The notes under the pieces were generated by a model. The model was not told the DNA's origin. It saw only the letters and a list, made by a program, of their open reading frames with translations, and did not search any database. A DNA stretch of 64,000 bases, taken from positions 1,860,001-1,924,000 of the forward strand of contig OY752142.1 of NCBI GenBank assembly GCA_963573315.1, given 5' to 3'. The translations under genes and the position numbers were made by a program. The DNA is from Entomortierella parvispora (taxonomy: Eukaryota > Mortierellomycota > Mortierellomycetes > Mortierellales > Mortierellaceae). Below, in pieces: positions 1 to 10,208 of this stretch. How positions within the stretch are numbered: position 1 is the stretch's first letter; every line of letters begins with the position of its first letter.

Positions 1-843
1 GTCGCGAGTCGGCAACACAATCTCGGGTAGATCAGACGACCAGCGCTCCTCTACCGATGGCTCCCCTGCTGCAACTTGAAGGCTCTTTGGTGAATGTGAT
101 ATCTGTGACAGAGAGAAGGGTGTTGACGACCGATTGTAAGACTCGTCGGATTGAATACCCCGGCTCTTGTTTGAAAGAGACTCGAATAAACTGTACGAAT
201 TTGCTCGAATTAACGCTCCACTGTCTCCGTTCACTTCCTTTGCTGATCCGAAAGATGAGGCGACAGTGTTGGGTTCAGACATTTGTAGAAGATCTGCCAC
301 CTCGTTTGAGCTGCCATGCTCGTCAAAAGAAATCTTGCCCCCTTGGGGGCTCTCGACTACAGCCACGGCTTCGATGAGATGAGATGATCTGTCACCTTGA
401 TGGAAAGGGTCCTCTGCAGGGGTGGTATAGACATCAGAATCGCGGTCATTGATTGTGTCTATTGTGTCTAGACTTGAGTCCATGAAGTCCAGTGTATCTT
501 TAGAGGGCATCTGTTGCGGTAAAACTTGTTGTTGTCGCCGTGCCTTTGCACTCTCGTGTCGATGGCGTAGTTGACTAGGAAGAAGATGTACCTCAGAATC
601 GATTGCTGAAGACCGGGCTCCTTGCAATTTGGGGATGGCCATGACAGAAGGACTTTGCTTGGACTTATTGAGATGGGTATGATGATGGTGTTGTGGGTTT
701 CCAACGGAGGAGTAAGAAGTTGGCAGCACATCGGTGGGATGGTCCTGCTCCTGCTCGGGCAGGAATGAGGGCTCTGGTGATCGAGTACCATCATCATCTT
801 CCTGACCTCTTTCTTCCTCATCGACAGTGCTTGGCGTGGTCAT
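1..843 (-). CDS. Hypothetical disordered protein, N-terminal part (runs off left edge)
   Basis: An open frame of 281 codons starts at the ATG at 843 and reads to base 1 without a stop, so the gene continues outside the window. The sequence begins MTTPSTVDEEERGQ and is rich in Ser, Pro, Gln, Asp and His, with a short His run near residue 52. No domain, signal peptide or membrane segment is visible, which suggests a long disordered regulatory or scaffold protein whose folded part lies outside. The frame stays open with consistent composition for 843 nt, which supports real coding. Introns could still be present. Function unknown. Confidence 0.6.
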   Translation of the reverse strand, partial: MTTPSTVDEEERGQEDDDGTRSPEPSFLPEQEQDHPTDVLPTSYSSVGNPQHHHHTHLNKSKQSPSVMAIPKLQGARSSAIDSEVHLLPSQLRHRHESAKARRQQQVLPQQMPSKDTLDFMDSSLDTIDTINDRDSDVYTTPAEDPFHQGDRSSHLIEAVAVVESPQGGKISFDEHGSSNEVADLLQMSEPNTVASSFGSAKEVNGDSGALIRANSYSLFESLSNKSRGIQSDESYNRSSTPFSLSQISHSPKSLQVAAGEPSVEERWSSDLPEIVLPTRD

Positions 844-1537
844 TGCAAGGCGGAGGAAGTTATTAAAAGATGGAAAGGAGGAAAAAAAAAATACGCGCCA
901 AAAGCCCTCTCCAAGAAAAAAAAATCACGTGGAGGGGGAAACAAGACCAACGGGCTGTGGCCTGCGGCACAGACCAACAGCGGCTGACGGGTCTCTGCAA
1001 CGGAAGAGGTTGGGGGCATGCTAGGCACACCCTGTGCTCTCATTGCTTGATGGACCACGAGATGAAAAACGCGCCACCTATCTTGACTAGGGCAGTTACA
1101 AGAGAACTGGACCACCTCTTCGCTGTTCGTTCTGAGCCTCCCTGCTACGCCAGGCTACCAGCGTTTCCCTACCAGAATAAACAACAGTAAAATTCGTGCC
1201 CCTAAGGGTGTAAAAATAGGGCCGCCCGACCCCTCACCCTCTAGTGCACCATCCAAATCCCGGATCATGCTCCTTCCTTTCTCCTTGCCCACCTGCATGC
1301 AAGCAAGTACCCACACACGCAAATTGCCAAAGAATTGGCGAAATTTTGGACCAGTCTGCAACTCGCGTCTTGGGAAAAGTCTGGCCTTGCGCCCCTGGAT
1401 GAGCGTTCGTATGGACATCACCAAGGTGAAGAGGACCCGCATTATCGCTTTGTCTGAGCAATGGAGGCTGAATATGGGGTGTGGGCCCCGCGCCGCCCCT
1501 CCTCCTCCCCATCTTTCAACCTCTTATCGTCTCTACC
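844..1537. other. Intergenic region between divergent genes
   Basis: Upstream region shared by the minus-strand gene ending at 843 and the plus-strand secreted protein at 1648. It holds an A-rich stretch (about 885-925) and pyrimidine-rich DNA close to 1500. Small open frames on both strands have no recognisable protein features. No RNA gene was seen. Confidence 0.4.
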
Positions 1538-1546
1538 TATAAAAGG
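1538..1546 (+). promoter_or_regulatory. TATA box of the secreted-protein gene
   Basis: TATAAAAGG lies 110 nt upstream of the ATG at 1648 and is followed by a pyrimidine-rich leader. This is a classical TATA promoter arrangement, often found at strongly expressed fungal genes. Confidence 0.6.
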
Positions 1547-1647
1547 CACTCTCCTGTCTCTTTCTTCAACAGTTGACCTCTCATCACTCTTCACCTTTCA
1601 CTTTGCCAGTTCTCCTTCAAGTCAAGCTATCTACTACATAAAAAACC

Positions 1648-2061
1648 ATGAAGTTCACTACCACGACCTTCCTTATTGTTGCTTGCCTGGCCATTGCTGC
1701 CTCTGCTAAAAAGCACACGTCGTCTTCAAGCGATGTCGCCTCGGTCGATCCTATCACAGCTTCCCCATCCCCCACCGATGGTGGCCCATCTCCGTCCCCA
1801 ACAGAGTCCAACACCGAGCCCACCGAGCCTGCGTCTGCATCTGCGTCTGCCCCTGCGGCTATCACCGCCGCCCCTGCTCCCTCGACCACCCTCCCCGCCA
1901 TCATTCCCCCTGTCGTCACCGCCCCGGCCCCAACCTCGAGCACGGGATCATCTCCTACCGTCACCAACAAGCCCTCGGCCGGCAACATCTTGGAGAATGG
2001 ATCACTCAAGACACTTATTGTTTTGGGCGGAGGAGTGGCTGCCTTGGCCCAGCTCTTGTAA
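1648..2061 (+). CDS. Small secreted, probably GPI-anchored Ser/Thr/Pro/Ala-rich protein
   Basis: A single exon of 137 residues. Residues 1-20 (MKFTTTTFLIVACLAIAASA) form a clear signal peptide, with cleavage likely after ASA. The middle is almost entirely Ser, Thr, Pro and Ala, as in O-mannosylated fungal wall proteins. The C-terminus ends in a hydrophobic stretch (LIVLGGGVAALAQLL) with no charged tail after it, and an NGS just before that is a plausible GPI attachment site. This architecture is typical of small cell-wall mannoproteins of unknown specific function. A TATA box at 1538 and a pyrimidine-rich leader support expression. The C-terminal hydrophobic segment could instead be a simple membrane anchor. 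Confidence 0.8.
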   Translation: MKFTTTTFLIVACLAIAASAKKHTSSSSDVASVDPITASPSPTDGGPSPSPTESNTEPTEPASASASAPAAITAAPAPSTTLPAIIPPVVTAPAPTSSTGSSPTVTNKPSAGNILENGSLKTLIVLGGGVAALAQLL

Positions 2062-2214
2062 AACATAAAAAGTCGATTGGCCCATTTTAGACCAAACCTT
2101 TTACTCGGCCATAATACTCGAATCATATACATGCCTGTCATATATCCATCGGAGAAAAAAAGTCATTCATTAAATAACACAATCGTTATTGGACGAATAG
2201 TACTACAAAAAAAA

Positions 2215-4587
2215 CTAAACAGGGGGTGGAGGTGGCGGCTGCGAAGAAGGTGGTGGAGGAGGGGGAGATGCATGTCCTCCAGGAGGAGGAGGCGGTGCGG
2301 ACACTGGAGGTGGGGGTGGAGGAGGAGGCAAACCAGAAGCTCCCGTCTATTAAAAAAAGTTGCCAAATTCAAGACATGGACGTTAGTTTGGCATGTAGGA
2401 CATCAACATGACAATCTTCAAAGAGCTGTGACTTGGCAACTTACCCAGCCATGAGGTGCGACTGGAGGTGGAGGAGGGGGAGCGCCATAGGGAGCGTAAT
2501 ATCCCGCGTATGGGTTATAAGGATAGCCTGCAGGGGGGTAGGCAGGGGGTGGGGGTGGGGGATGAGGAGCTGCAGGATCCGATCCAGGGGCTGCACTCCA
2601 TGGGGCCGCGGGTGGTGGTGGTGGTGGAGCAGAACCATATGAGCTGGATGCGCCCTGTTGTTGCCAAGGGGCAGGTGCAGAGGATCGCGCGGCCCAAGGT
2701 GGAGGAGCAGAATCTCGAGGCTCTCTTGAATCTCTCGAATCCCGTGAATCCCTTGAATCCCTGTAGTCTCTGTGATCCCGCTGATCGCGATAGTCCCTAG
2801 AATCCCTTGAATCCCTCGGCTCTCTATTCGCCCAGGGAGGAGGAGCTGATCCAGACTGGCTCCTTGATGATGATGGTCCATAGTGCCCCTGTAAATACGA
2901 TATATACAACTAGGTTAGAAATAACTTGAGGACACACCTGAAACAAGAAACAGGGCAACAGGGCTTACCGAAGGACCTCTGCTTTCGCCATCTCTCTCAC
3001 GCTCTGGCGCTGCCGCTGCTCTAGCAACATCGGCTGGAACCTGCTCTCCGAGCTCAGCCATCAAGTTCAAATACTCGGAATCAATCTTCTGGTTTCTTTG
3101 CTGAGCCTTCTCTGCTGCCTCCGGGTTGTTGCGCTCGCGACAATCACGAGTGGCGTGCCCATGACCACCGCAAATACCACAGACCAAATTGATTGTGACA
3201 TTGTGAATCTCGGGACACTCGTATCTACGATGGCCTAATCCACCACAGTTCAAACAAGTCTGATTCTCGTCGTCTCTGAGTGTTCCGTTCAAAGAGGCCA
3301 GTTCTCTCAACTGCATGCGTTTAAGCTCGTTTTGTCCTTCAGGAACAGAGGCCGACTAGAAATAACAATGTTGGCGTTAGTGTCGTTAGCAAAGAAACAA
3401 AAATAAGGAATACAAACAGGAAGGATGTCCTTACAGTCTCAATAATCTTGTTAATGAGTTGAATAGCCTTGGCAACCTTCTCCTCGGTGTCCGCAGAAAC
3501 CAAACAATGCAAATCCTCCTCCAAATTTGAGCTGGACGCCGAATCAGAGCGACTCTTGCCTTCCTTAACTGATCCCTTGCCACGGATGCTAATCTTGGCG
3601 CCAGATTCAGTTTCCATCTTCTTGAGTGTGTTTCCACGTGGTCCAATCAAAAGACCAATAAAGTTGATCTCTGGAAACTCCTTGACAGGGATGTATACTT
3701 TGTCCATCGTCTTTGTCGGTCGTTTATAGTCGGCGGGAGGACGAAAGTCGGGGTACTTTTTAATAGCGCCATCGATCAATAAGTGGCGTTCGTCTTCGAG
3801 CTTTTTTCGATACCGGTATTCTCTGGTATTGACACGCTTTCCCTCGGCATTATAAACCGGCTCTGGCGAACGAGATCTAGTAAAGTCCCAAAGTAAGATT
3901 CCTCGATTAGTGTCTTTATACATAACATCAAAGGATGTCAAGTTTATCCTGACAAGATGTAATTCACGCAGTACCTGGCTCGATCGAGGGGAAGTACATC
4001 TCCTGTTCTCAGCTTCCTGGTGATCTCCTCAAGTCTTGTATGCACTGTTTCAATAGATCAATAGATTCGTTCGTCAGTATCTACTTCGTACCTAGCATAG
4101 TCCGATCTTCTTTGCATCAAACAGAGACTTACATAAGAACATCTCGAGTTGCTCCTCCGTCATGTTGGTGGGCAATGCCGTCGGCATGCCTGGAATAGTA
4201 ACTTTTTCCTCTTCTGCAGCCCAACGACTCCTACGTTTCTTCCTTGGCTCTTCTGCACCATCTATTAACAGCAAGGGGAGAAGCGATCATTAATTCCAGG
4301 AACCATGCGGAAACTTTGGTACTTTTGGTACGATACTTACTCTCCTGTTTTACAACAGAGTGATCTGCAGCTTTGGGAACATATGGTGCCGGCGTAGGAG
4401 AATGGGATGAAGTTGGGCGATCGTAATGAGAAGCACCGTCACTGAATCTGCTGAACGATCTTTCTGTTGGTTCTGAGGAACGTCCACGGTCATGCTGATC
4501 AGAGGGGTCAGCAACCTCGCCAATCATCCTCTTGCGAGGACCGAGCGGTGTCGTATTAGACCCAGTTTTTCCTAAATTCCAGCTCAT
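2215..4587 (-). CDS. SF1: Splicing factor 1 / branchpoint-binding protein (BBP)
   Basis: Recognises the intron branch-point sequence in early spliceosome assembly, together with the U2AF large subunit. Seven exons join in frame: 4341-4587, 4133-4261, 3975-4044, 3435-3876, 2969-3355, 2445-2888, 2215-2346 (616 residues). Visible in order: a U2AF ligand motif KKRRSRW (about 90-96), an SF1 helix hairpin (about 104-146), a KH-QUA2 domain (about 207-295) with GPRG at 227-230, two CCHC zinc knuckles (Cys330-Cys343 and Cys355-Cys368), an Arg-Asp-Ser repeat region, and a proline-rich tail ending in runs of 5-8 Pro. The family pattern supports the start [11 protein letters not shown]. An in-frame ATG at 4722 would add 45 poorly conserved residues. 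Introns are 79-98 nt. The short RD repeat tract may stand in for the Pro/Gln tail variation seen in the family. Confidence 0.95.
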
Positions 4588-6682
4588 GGTTGGATTCCTG
4601 CGTCGGATTGATGGGAGAGGATGGAAAGAAGCGAGAGCGATGGAGTGATGAAAGGTAAAAGTCGTATACATTTCATCTCGACATTGGCCAGATACTTCAT
4701 AGGGCGGGACAATCTGCGCCATAATAACGTCACCGTAGATTAAATCGCATGTTAATTAAAAAAAGTGTTGAGGAGCTCCTCCACACAATCTTGTGAATGG
4801 TTATACACTTCCCCGCGCCTTATGGGTCGCGGTTGTGCGAAGCCGGCCCACGTTTTGCTTTTAAAGCTAGCCACCGCTTCGAATGACAAGAAGCATGGTG
4901 GTGAAGTTCGTCGGGTACTGGTAGCGCTGCTTCCAGTGTTAAACGACGCCCTACCTTCACTTGGTCAAATTCGTCCTCCAATTTTTTCTTGCTGCACAGT
5001 ATTTGACTGGACGGGACTCCCATCTCTCTTCGTCAGACATTTGGGGATAATCTTGCGAATGGTTATAAAATAGACTCATCAAAGCGCAGGAACCAGGGAC
5101 GACTATGGGAACCAGGGACGACAATGGAAACCAGACTCCGAGGCACCTAGGAAATTGATCGGACGTAAGCTTGACCTGATCGCTCGGGACATGCGTGAAC
5201 AGAAAGACTGGATAACTGTCAAAATAATGAAAAGATGAGATGAAGCATCCAACAAGTTCTTGAAAGAGTCCAGCTGTGATCTTTTCCGCAAGACGTTCAC
5301 CATCATGAGCAGAAGGTTGCAAGATACAATGAACCCGCGCTTCAAGGATTACTCCCGGTTTTTTGGCGTCTACTCTGGAGGTTAGTCCTGAGAGACTCGT
5401 GCATTACCGATACTGCCTAATCGTCACCCGTGCTTCATATTATACAGTTGCGGCCCGGCTGGTGTAGGATCATATGTATCCCTGTTTAAAGAGCACCCAT
5501 CTATAAGTTACCCACGTCTGTGACGGATATGAAGGGACACGTCCAAGGTGTTGCACACCTCCTTTAATATCAATCGCCCTATAGATGACCATGATTGGCA
5601 CCAGGAAAACGGGGACCAGAATACTGACTGGGTTTATCACAACATCTGCAATAACCAAGGCACGGAAATAACGATTGCATCCTCACCCATCGCCAGGGTT
5701 GATATTACAGGTCCTGCATTTATTACCAATGACATTGACCATTATATCTTCGAATCCAGGCGTGAGCGAAATAGCTGTTTAGTCCCTTTCCAGAACAGCC
5801 TCAGTCCTGTTCTCTTTGGAGGGATGCCCAGTAGCTCCAGAAGGTTTCCTTTATATAACAAATCGCGGTGTCTGGGGAGGCTATGGCGCTTTCTTTCACC
5901 TCGTTTATTAAAAAGATGTCCATCCTTTTGTCAATCGCTTGAAAACCGGGAACGTCGTATCGGTTTCTGCCGGGGATAGAGGAAGCTTACGCGTCATATT
6001 CCGCCCATATTCTTTCGATATTCCTTCGTGTCCATCTGTCTCCCTGTAGCAATATGACAAAACCCAAATGTATTTGAAAGAACACGGGTAATGTCTCAGG
6101 GCGACGCCACATGTGGTATCATCGTTGTACTGGCAGTGGTGATGATGGTGGTTGAGGTTGCAGAAGAATGGGTGTTGTTCCTGCCTCAGATTGCTTTAAT
6201 ATCAATCTGCTTGTAGCACCCATCGTCAACAACAACAGCATCCATATTTGACAGTCGCTCCTATCATCCTAATGAAAGCGGAAGAATGGCTTCGAGCTTC
6301 TTCAGTTGGCACGCCTCCCCTAGGGCTTCAGCTCGGTCTGGCACCCTTACGCGCAAATTTTGACTAATAGTTTTGACCAGCTGTTGTGCTTTTTTGACGT
6401 AGACATTTATTGGGCTATTAGTATGAGCTGTGTCCTATGTCGGTTTTTTTGTCATCGTCCCTGTCCAAACCGAGTTGTTCATCCAATATTTCCATAGTTT
6501 TGTTATTGAGTCCTGTACAACTGCGTTATTTTCGTTGTTCCGTATGTCATGTTATTCTGTTGAGCTCCGAATGTAGTGTTGTTTGTTGATTCCAGCATGT
6601 CACGACATTTCGTCGCTATTTTCCACTTTGACTCTCGTTTGCAGAAGGGTCTTGCATCGATCTGGCTTGATCTCCAAACACC
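4588..6682. other. Gene-poor region with decayed coding relic
   Basis: About 2.1 kb between the SF1 start and the transposase gene. It holds the relic described at 4957-5380 and several unconvincing frames, including a 143-codon plus-strand frame at 5548-5979 and a short hydrophobic minus-strand frame around 5500-5650. None matches a family I recognise. Near 6357-6383 two TTTTGAC/TTTTGACC words resemble the repeat motif found beyond the other side of the transposase gene. Confidence 0.4.
4957..5380 (+). pseudogene. Decayed coding relic, unknown family
   Basis: From about 5098 to 5380 the plus strand reads as a helical, charged protein (segments such as GRKLDLIARDMREQ, KFLKESSCDLF and MNPRFKDYSRFFGVYSG) interrupted by one in-frame TGA after IMKR. 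Plausible coding continues upstream in other frames (FLAAQYLTGRDSHLSSS, then FGDNLANGYKIDSSK), which implies at least two frameshifts. This looks like a broken member of a dispersed fungal gene family, but I cannot name it. It could be chance, because the stretches are short. Confidence 0.35.
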
Positions 6683-9074
6683 TCAACTAGTATCCTGTGT
6701 CGCTTCGACTTTTGCTCGTTTCAAACAGCGATTTGTCTCATTGCTGACGACCATGCCACCAACCGCATCATCATCCAGGCGATTGCGTTTATCCGCGACG
6801 TAGTCCGAGGCAAGGCGCTCCGACTTGACAGAAGAAGCCGGAATAGCCAGGTATTTTCTTGCAAGCTGAGACATGAAGGGGAACACGGCTTGATGCTCAA
6901 GCCACCACTGACAGGGATCCACTTCGATATCATCACACTGTCGACATGTGAAGTAACGCTCGAAATCGTTTATATTCGTGATTTTAGAGTCAGTGCCTTC
7001 GCCATTGGGTGCTTGGTCCTGCATAGCCAGCAACCGCCGAAGGTTAGCCTTCCTGACTCCAGGTGCCGGTGTGCTCGTCGTCGGCAATAGAGGTTGGTCG
7101 TTCGCAAGAGCGATCTCCTCATATTCATGAAGGAGTAGTGTCTTGATTTCGTTGAAGCGCACCAAGTCAATCCTGCGCATGATAAGGTTGAATGTCGGGT
7201 GGAAGAATGACGCCTTCACCAAGGATTCTGTATTTTTCACTCGGTTCGAAAGTTCATCCTGCAGGCAGATTCTGAAGTTCTCGATCTCGACAACGGTGGA
7301 GGTTTGAGCTTCCAACCCCAACGAAAGGGCCGAGATCCACGCAAGTACACAAGCTGCAAGGCCTCGGGAAGAAGACGAGCTGAAAATCAGCGTGGTTTCC
7401 TCGAACGGATCCAAGATCGCCACCACATTGCTGACATGTTTCCACTCCGACTCGGAGAGCTTCAGTTCCTCGAGCTTTCCTTTGTTCACCGCTTCGAAGG
7501 GGGACAATACCAAGGATATGTAAACCGAATCGATGGTGCCTCGGAGCTGAATGAGCCGGCGTAGCATGGCCAGGGTACTGTTCCATCTGGTCTTGACATC
7601 CCTGATGATTGCCAGAGGTTCACTGGAGGGGAACTTCCTCTTTTGCTCCTTCTCGAGGGCTTTTGTCAACTTTGGACTAGCGTGGAACAGTCTCGCCAAA
7701 TCGTGACACTTGGCGACGATCTTGCTCAGAACCTCACTCTGTTCCAGTGCCTTGAGCACCGAGTGGTGCAGAATGTGAGCGATGCATGGTAAATGAGGCA
7801 GGTTGGCAAGCCCGGCTGCCCCCAGCATGACAGCTGTGCTGTCCGTTGTGAGGGCTGTGATCTTGCCGTCGAACCCTCTCTTGGAAATGGCATCTTCTAT
7901 GAGGGGAGTAAAGGGATGTGAGAAAAGAGCGAAAAGAGCTGTCATTTGACATTGTTGCACAGAAAAACGCGCATGCCCCATGGCGGTAGTCGTCCCATGT
8001 GAATCACCAACCCACTCTTCTCTTTGTTCATTATTCTCAATTACTCACCAACTATCTCCTTGATCGACTGGGCATTGTGAGGATACGGATACGGAGCGAC
8101 TTCCAAAGCGCACTCGAGTAAGCGGAAACTCTTATCGAGCCAGTGCAAAGTCAGACCAAGGAAACAACAACCACTGCTGCTTGTCCAATCGTCGATTGTC
8201 ATGGCCCCTGACTGGAAAGTCTCCTGGAAAAGGTCCTCCAGCTTTTGCTCTAGGCCTAGTCTGTGGCCATTCAACCTGGACCGCACCGTAGCTGCACACG
8301 GAATTCTCGCAACTGGGTTTACAAGCTGAATGAGGCGCCTGAAGTCAGGCGAGTCGAGGACGGAGAAAGGCAAGTAGTCCCCAACTACCCAATCCAACGC
8401 AGCAGTGACCAAGGCCTCAAGTCTAGCCTTGGTAGCCGTTGTGCCATTGAGCGTTGACTGGACCCTAGCGGGGCTGTCGACCCCTTTCCCTTTGAATATA
8501 TGTTTTTCGTACAGCTTAGGATGGTCATGCTGGAAGTGGTACCTCAATGTGCTAGAACTACTTCCTGGGGAAAAGTGCTTCCTGCAACCCGGCGATGCAC
8601 ACAAGAACCGTGTGTGGTGAGCACCCTTGTCCCATTTTCGGCCAATGGTGAACCAGTCGACCCAAATCCCTGTGTGATAAAATACTGGATCTGGTTAGCC
8701 CTGTGTACCACGCAGCATTAACTTTGTCTGTATCAACACAGACCTGGGATCTTGGGGACACTTGAGTTGGGTCCATTCCTGCTCATGGACGAAGATGGCG
8801 TAGGGGACAATTCGTATTGTTCATCAAAGCTGTCGACGATATCAGAAACCTCGATTTGAACGTCGTCACCATAGTGTGCCTCGGAACCAGCCACCCAGGA
8901 CATCACTTTCGAGGCAGAGCTGCCGTCCAATGGAGGATAATTGGAGGAAGAACCGTTCGGGAAAGATCCCTTCGAAAGAGAGACATTCGAAGGAGAGCCA
9001 TTCGAAGGAGAACAGTCTGAAGGGGAGATGTTCGAAGGAGAGCCGTTTGAAGGTGAGTCATTCAAGGGAGACAT
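6683..9074 (-). CDS. hAT-superfamily transposase (BED finger, RNase H-like, hATC)
   Basis: Cut-and-paste DNA transposase, or a gene derived from one. Three exons (8744-9074, 8049-8669, 6683-7938; introns 74 and 110 nt) join in frame to 735 residues. Residues 1-55 are eleven Ser-Pro-Ser-Asn-type pentapeptides. A BED zinc finger follows (Cys134, Cys139, His155, His160). The RNase H-like core shows TIDDWTS, then LTTDST with Asp350, then VKTRWNSTL. The C-terminal hAT dimerisation region carries WWLEHQ, FPFMSQLARKYL and SSVKSERLAS. There is no internal stop or frameshift. I found no convincing terminal inverted repeats or 8-bp target duplication, so it may be an old, domesticated or terminally eroded copy. 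Short GGTCAA-like motifs lie on both flanks. Confidence 0.92.
8910..9074 (-). repeat. 15-bp coding minisatellite, eleven pentapeptide units
   Basis: The first 55 codons of the transposase are eleven five-residue units of the form x-S-P-S-N (MSPLN, DSPSN, GSPSN, ISPSD, CSPSN, GSPSN, and so on). In DNA the unit is about 15 bp and usually includes the palindrome TTCGAA. Units decay toward the C-terminal end of the array. Confidence 0.85.
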
Positions 9075-9660
9075 AGTGGGTGGAGTGAGAGTGGTCCAGT
9101 ATAGATGAGATAGATGTGTGAGAAGTTAGAGGGCAAAGAGTAATAATACAAACGGCAGACGAAGGATTTTATAACGCTTTGTTATTGCTGTCGATCGTCA
9201 GCCATATCCTTGCATATGAATGCAGCCAGATAACCATGGTTAGTGAAGGACGTCATACCCGAGGGTGTGGGAGTGGAAAGCAAAGGAAATGGTCTCTACC
9301 ACGTGGATGAAAAGGGGGGGTAAGGGATGTGAATCGAACGGGACCCTTCGGAAAGAGACGCTTTGGTCGTCCTTTAAGTGGTTTAGTGACAAGATTGAAG
9401 CATTCGTTTACAAGTGAGAGGTCGGGTACTTCGAAATAGTATGTGATTTTCATTTGCTTTTGTCAATTCCCAGGGACTTCATTCCCACAGACACATCGGG
9501 ATCAGGATGTAAGTGCGTGGGGAGAAGGAGACGGTAGATCATGCAGGATTGAGGGAATAGGGATGAAAGATGTGCAGTAGGAGCGCCGAAGGCGTGAGAG
9601 AAAAGTTCAGTATCGCGAAAAACGAGAATAAAACGTGCTGGAAGTTATAATATCATCTTG

Positions 9661-9807
9661 TCGTTCGAAACCGGTTAACCTGTTAAACGGTCAAGTCAAA
9701 ATTCTAGCCATTCGTTTGACCAAGTCAACTGGTCAATTAGTCATCCTGGTCAATTCGTTAACTGGATCATTTGGTTAACACGGTCAATCGGTCACCAGGT
9801 CAATTGG
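9661..9807. repeat. Cluster of GGTCAA / GGTTAAC words
   Basis: About ten copies or near-copies of GGTCAA, GTCAACTGG and GTTAAC sit within 150 bp, including the palindrome GGTTAACC at 9673-9680. Spacing is irregular (roughly 10-20 bp), so this is not a simple tandem repeat. Such clustered short motifs resemble the subterminal transposase-binding repeats of hAT elements. That reading is an inference from the neighbouring transposase gene. Confidence 0.6.
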
Positions 9808-10009
9808 TAATGTATATCGCCGTCCAAGGATGAATTCTTCGAATAGGAACGTTAGCCAATTCGCAATAGTTTGAGTGCACACAATCAGTTGGTCGCAAGA
9901 GATCGCCGACTGGTAGCACTGCAAACAACTGCAAACAACTGGAAAACCTCGTTATCCATAGGTGCAGTCAAATCTTGGTGTTTGCGTGCCGGAGGTGGGG
10001 TGCCGAGAA

Positions 10010-10081
10010 ATCGGTCAAATCGGTCATGTCAACTGATGCGCTAAAGATATGGTGATATGGTTAACCGCCTAAGTCGGTTAA
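10010..10081. repeat. Second cluster of GGTCAA / GGTTAAC words
   Basis: TCGGTCAAATCGGTCATGTC is followed by ATGGTTAACCGCC and GTCGGTTAA. It is the same word set as the cluster at 9661-9807, some 200 bp further from the transposase gene. Confidence 0.5.
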
Positions 10082-10208
10082 AAAATGTTGGCCATAATCA
10101 CTGTTTGACGAGAGATCTAACCTCCGAGCCTGGACGTTGGTTAGTTTTCGGCCGATCATGATAGGTTCTCTCGGCAAAAAAGTCTCGACTCAACACTGGC
10201 AAAAGTAA

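Larger units (their letters stand above)
9075..10208. other. Intergenic region upstream of the hAT gene
   Basis: No gene is supported here. The main content is two clusters of short GGTCAA/GGTTAAC-type words (annotated separately). A direct duplication of GCAAACAACT occurs near 9918-9940. Confidence 0.4.

Noticed and set aside
5548-5979. 143-codon plus-strand open frame with the opposite-strand hydrophobic frame at 5470-5658
   Set aside because: Neither frame matches a known family, they conflict with each other, and they sit in decayed DNA.
6321-6346. TAGGG-type hAT terminal repeat left of the transposase
   Set aside because: Resembles the Ac-type start, but no inverted copy and no 8-bp duplication was found on the right flank.
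6338-6365. Imperfect inverted match with 9965-9992 as terminal repeats
   Set aside because: Partial similarity only (GGCAC and TTTGAC blocks), with no target-site duplication beside either end.
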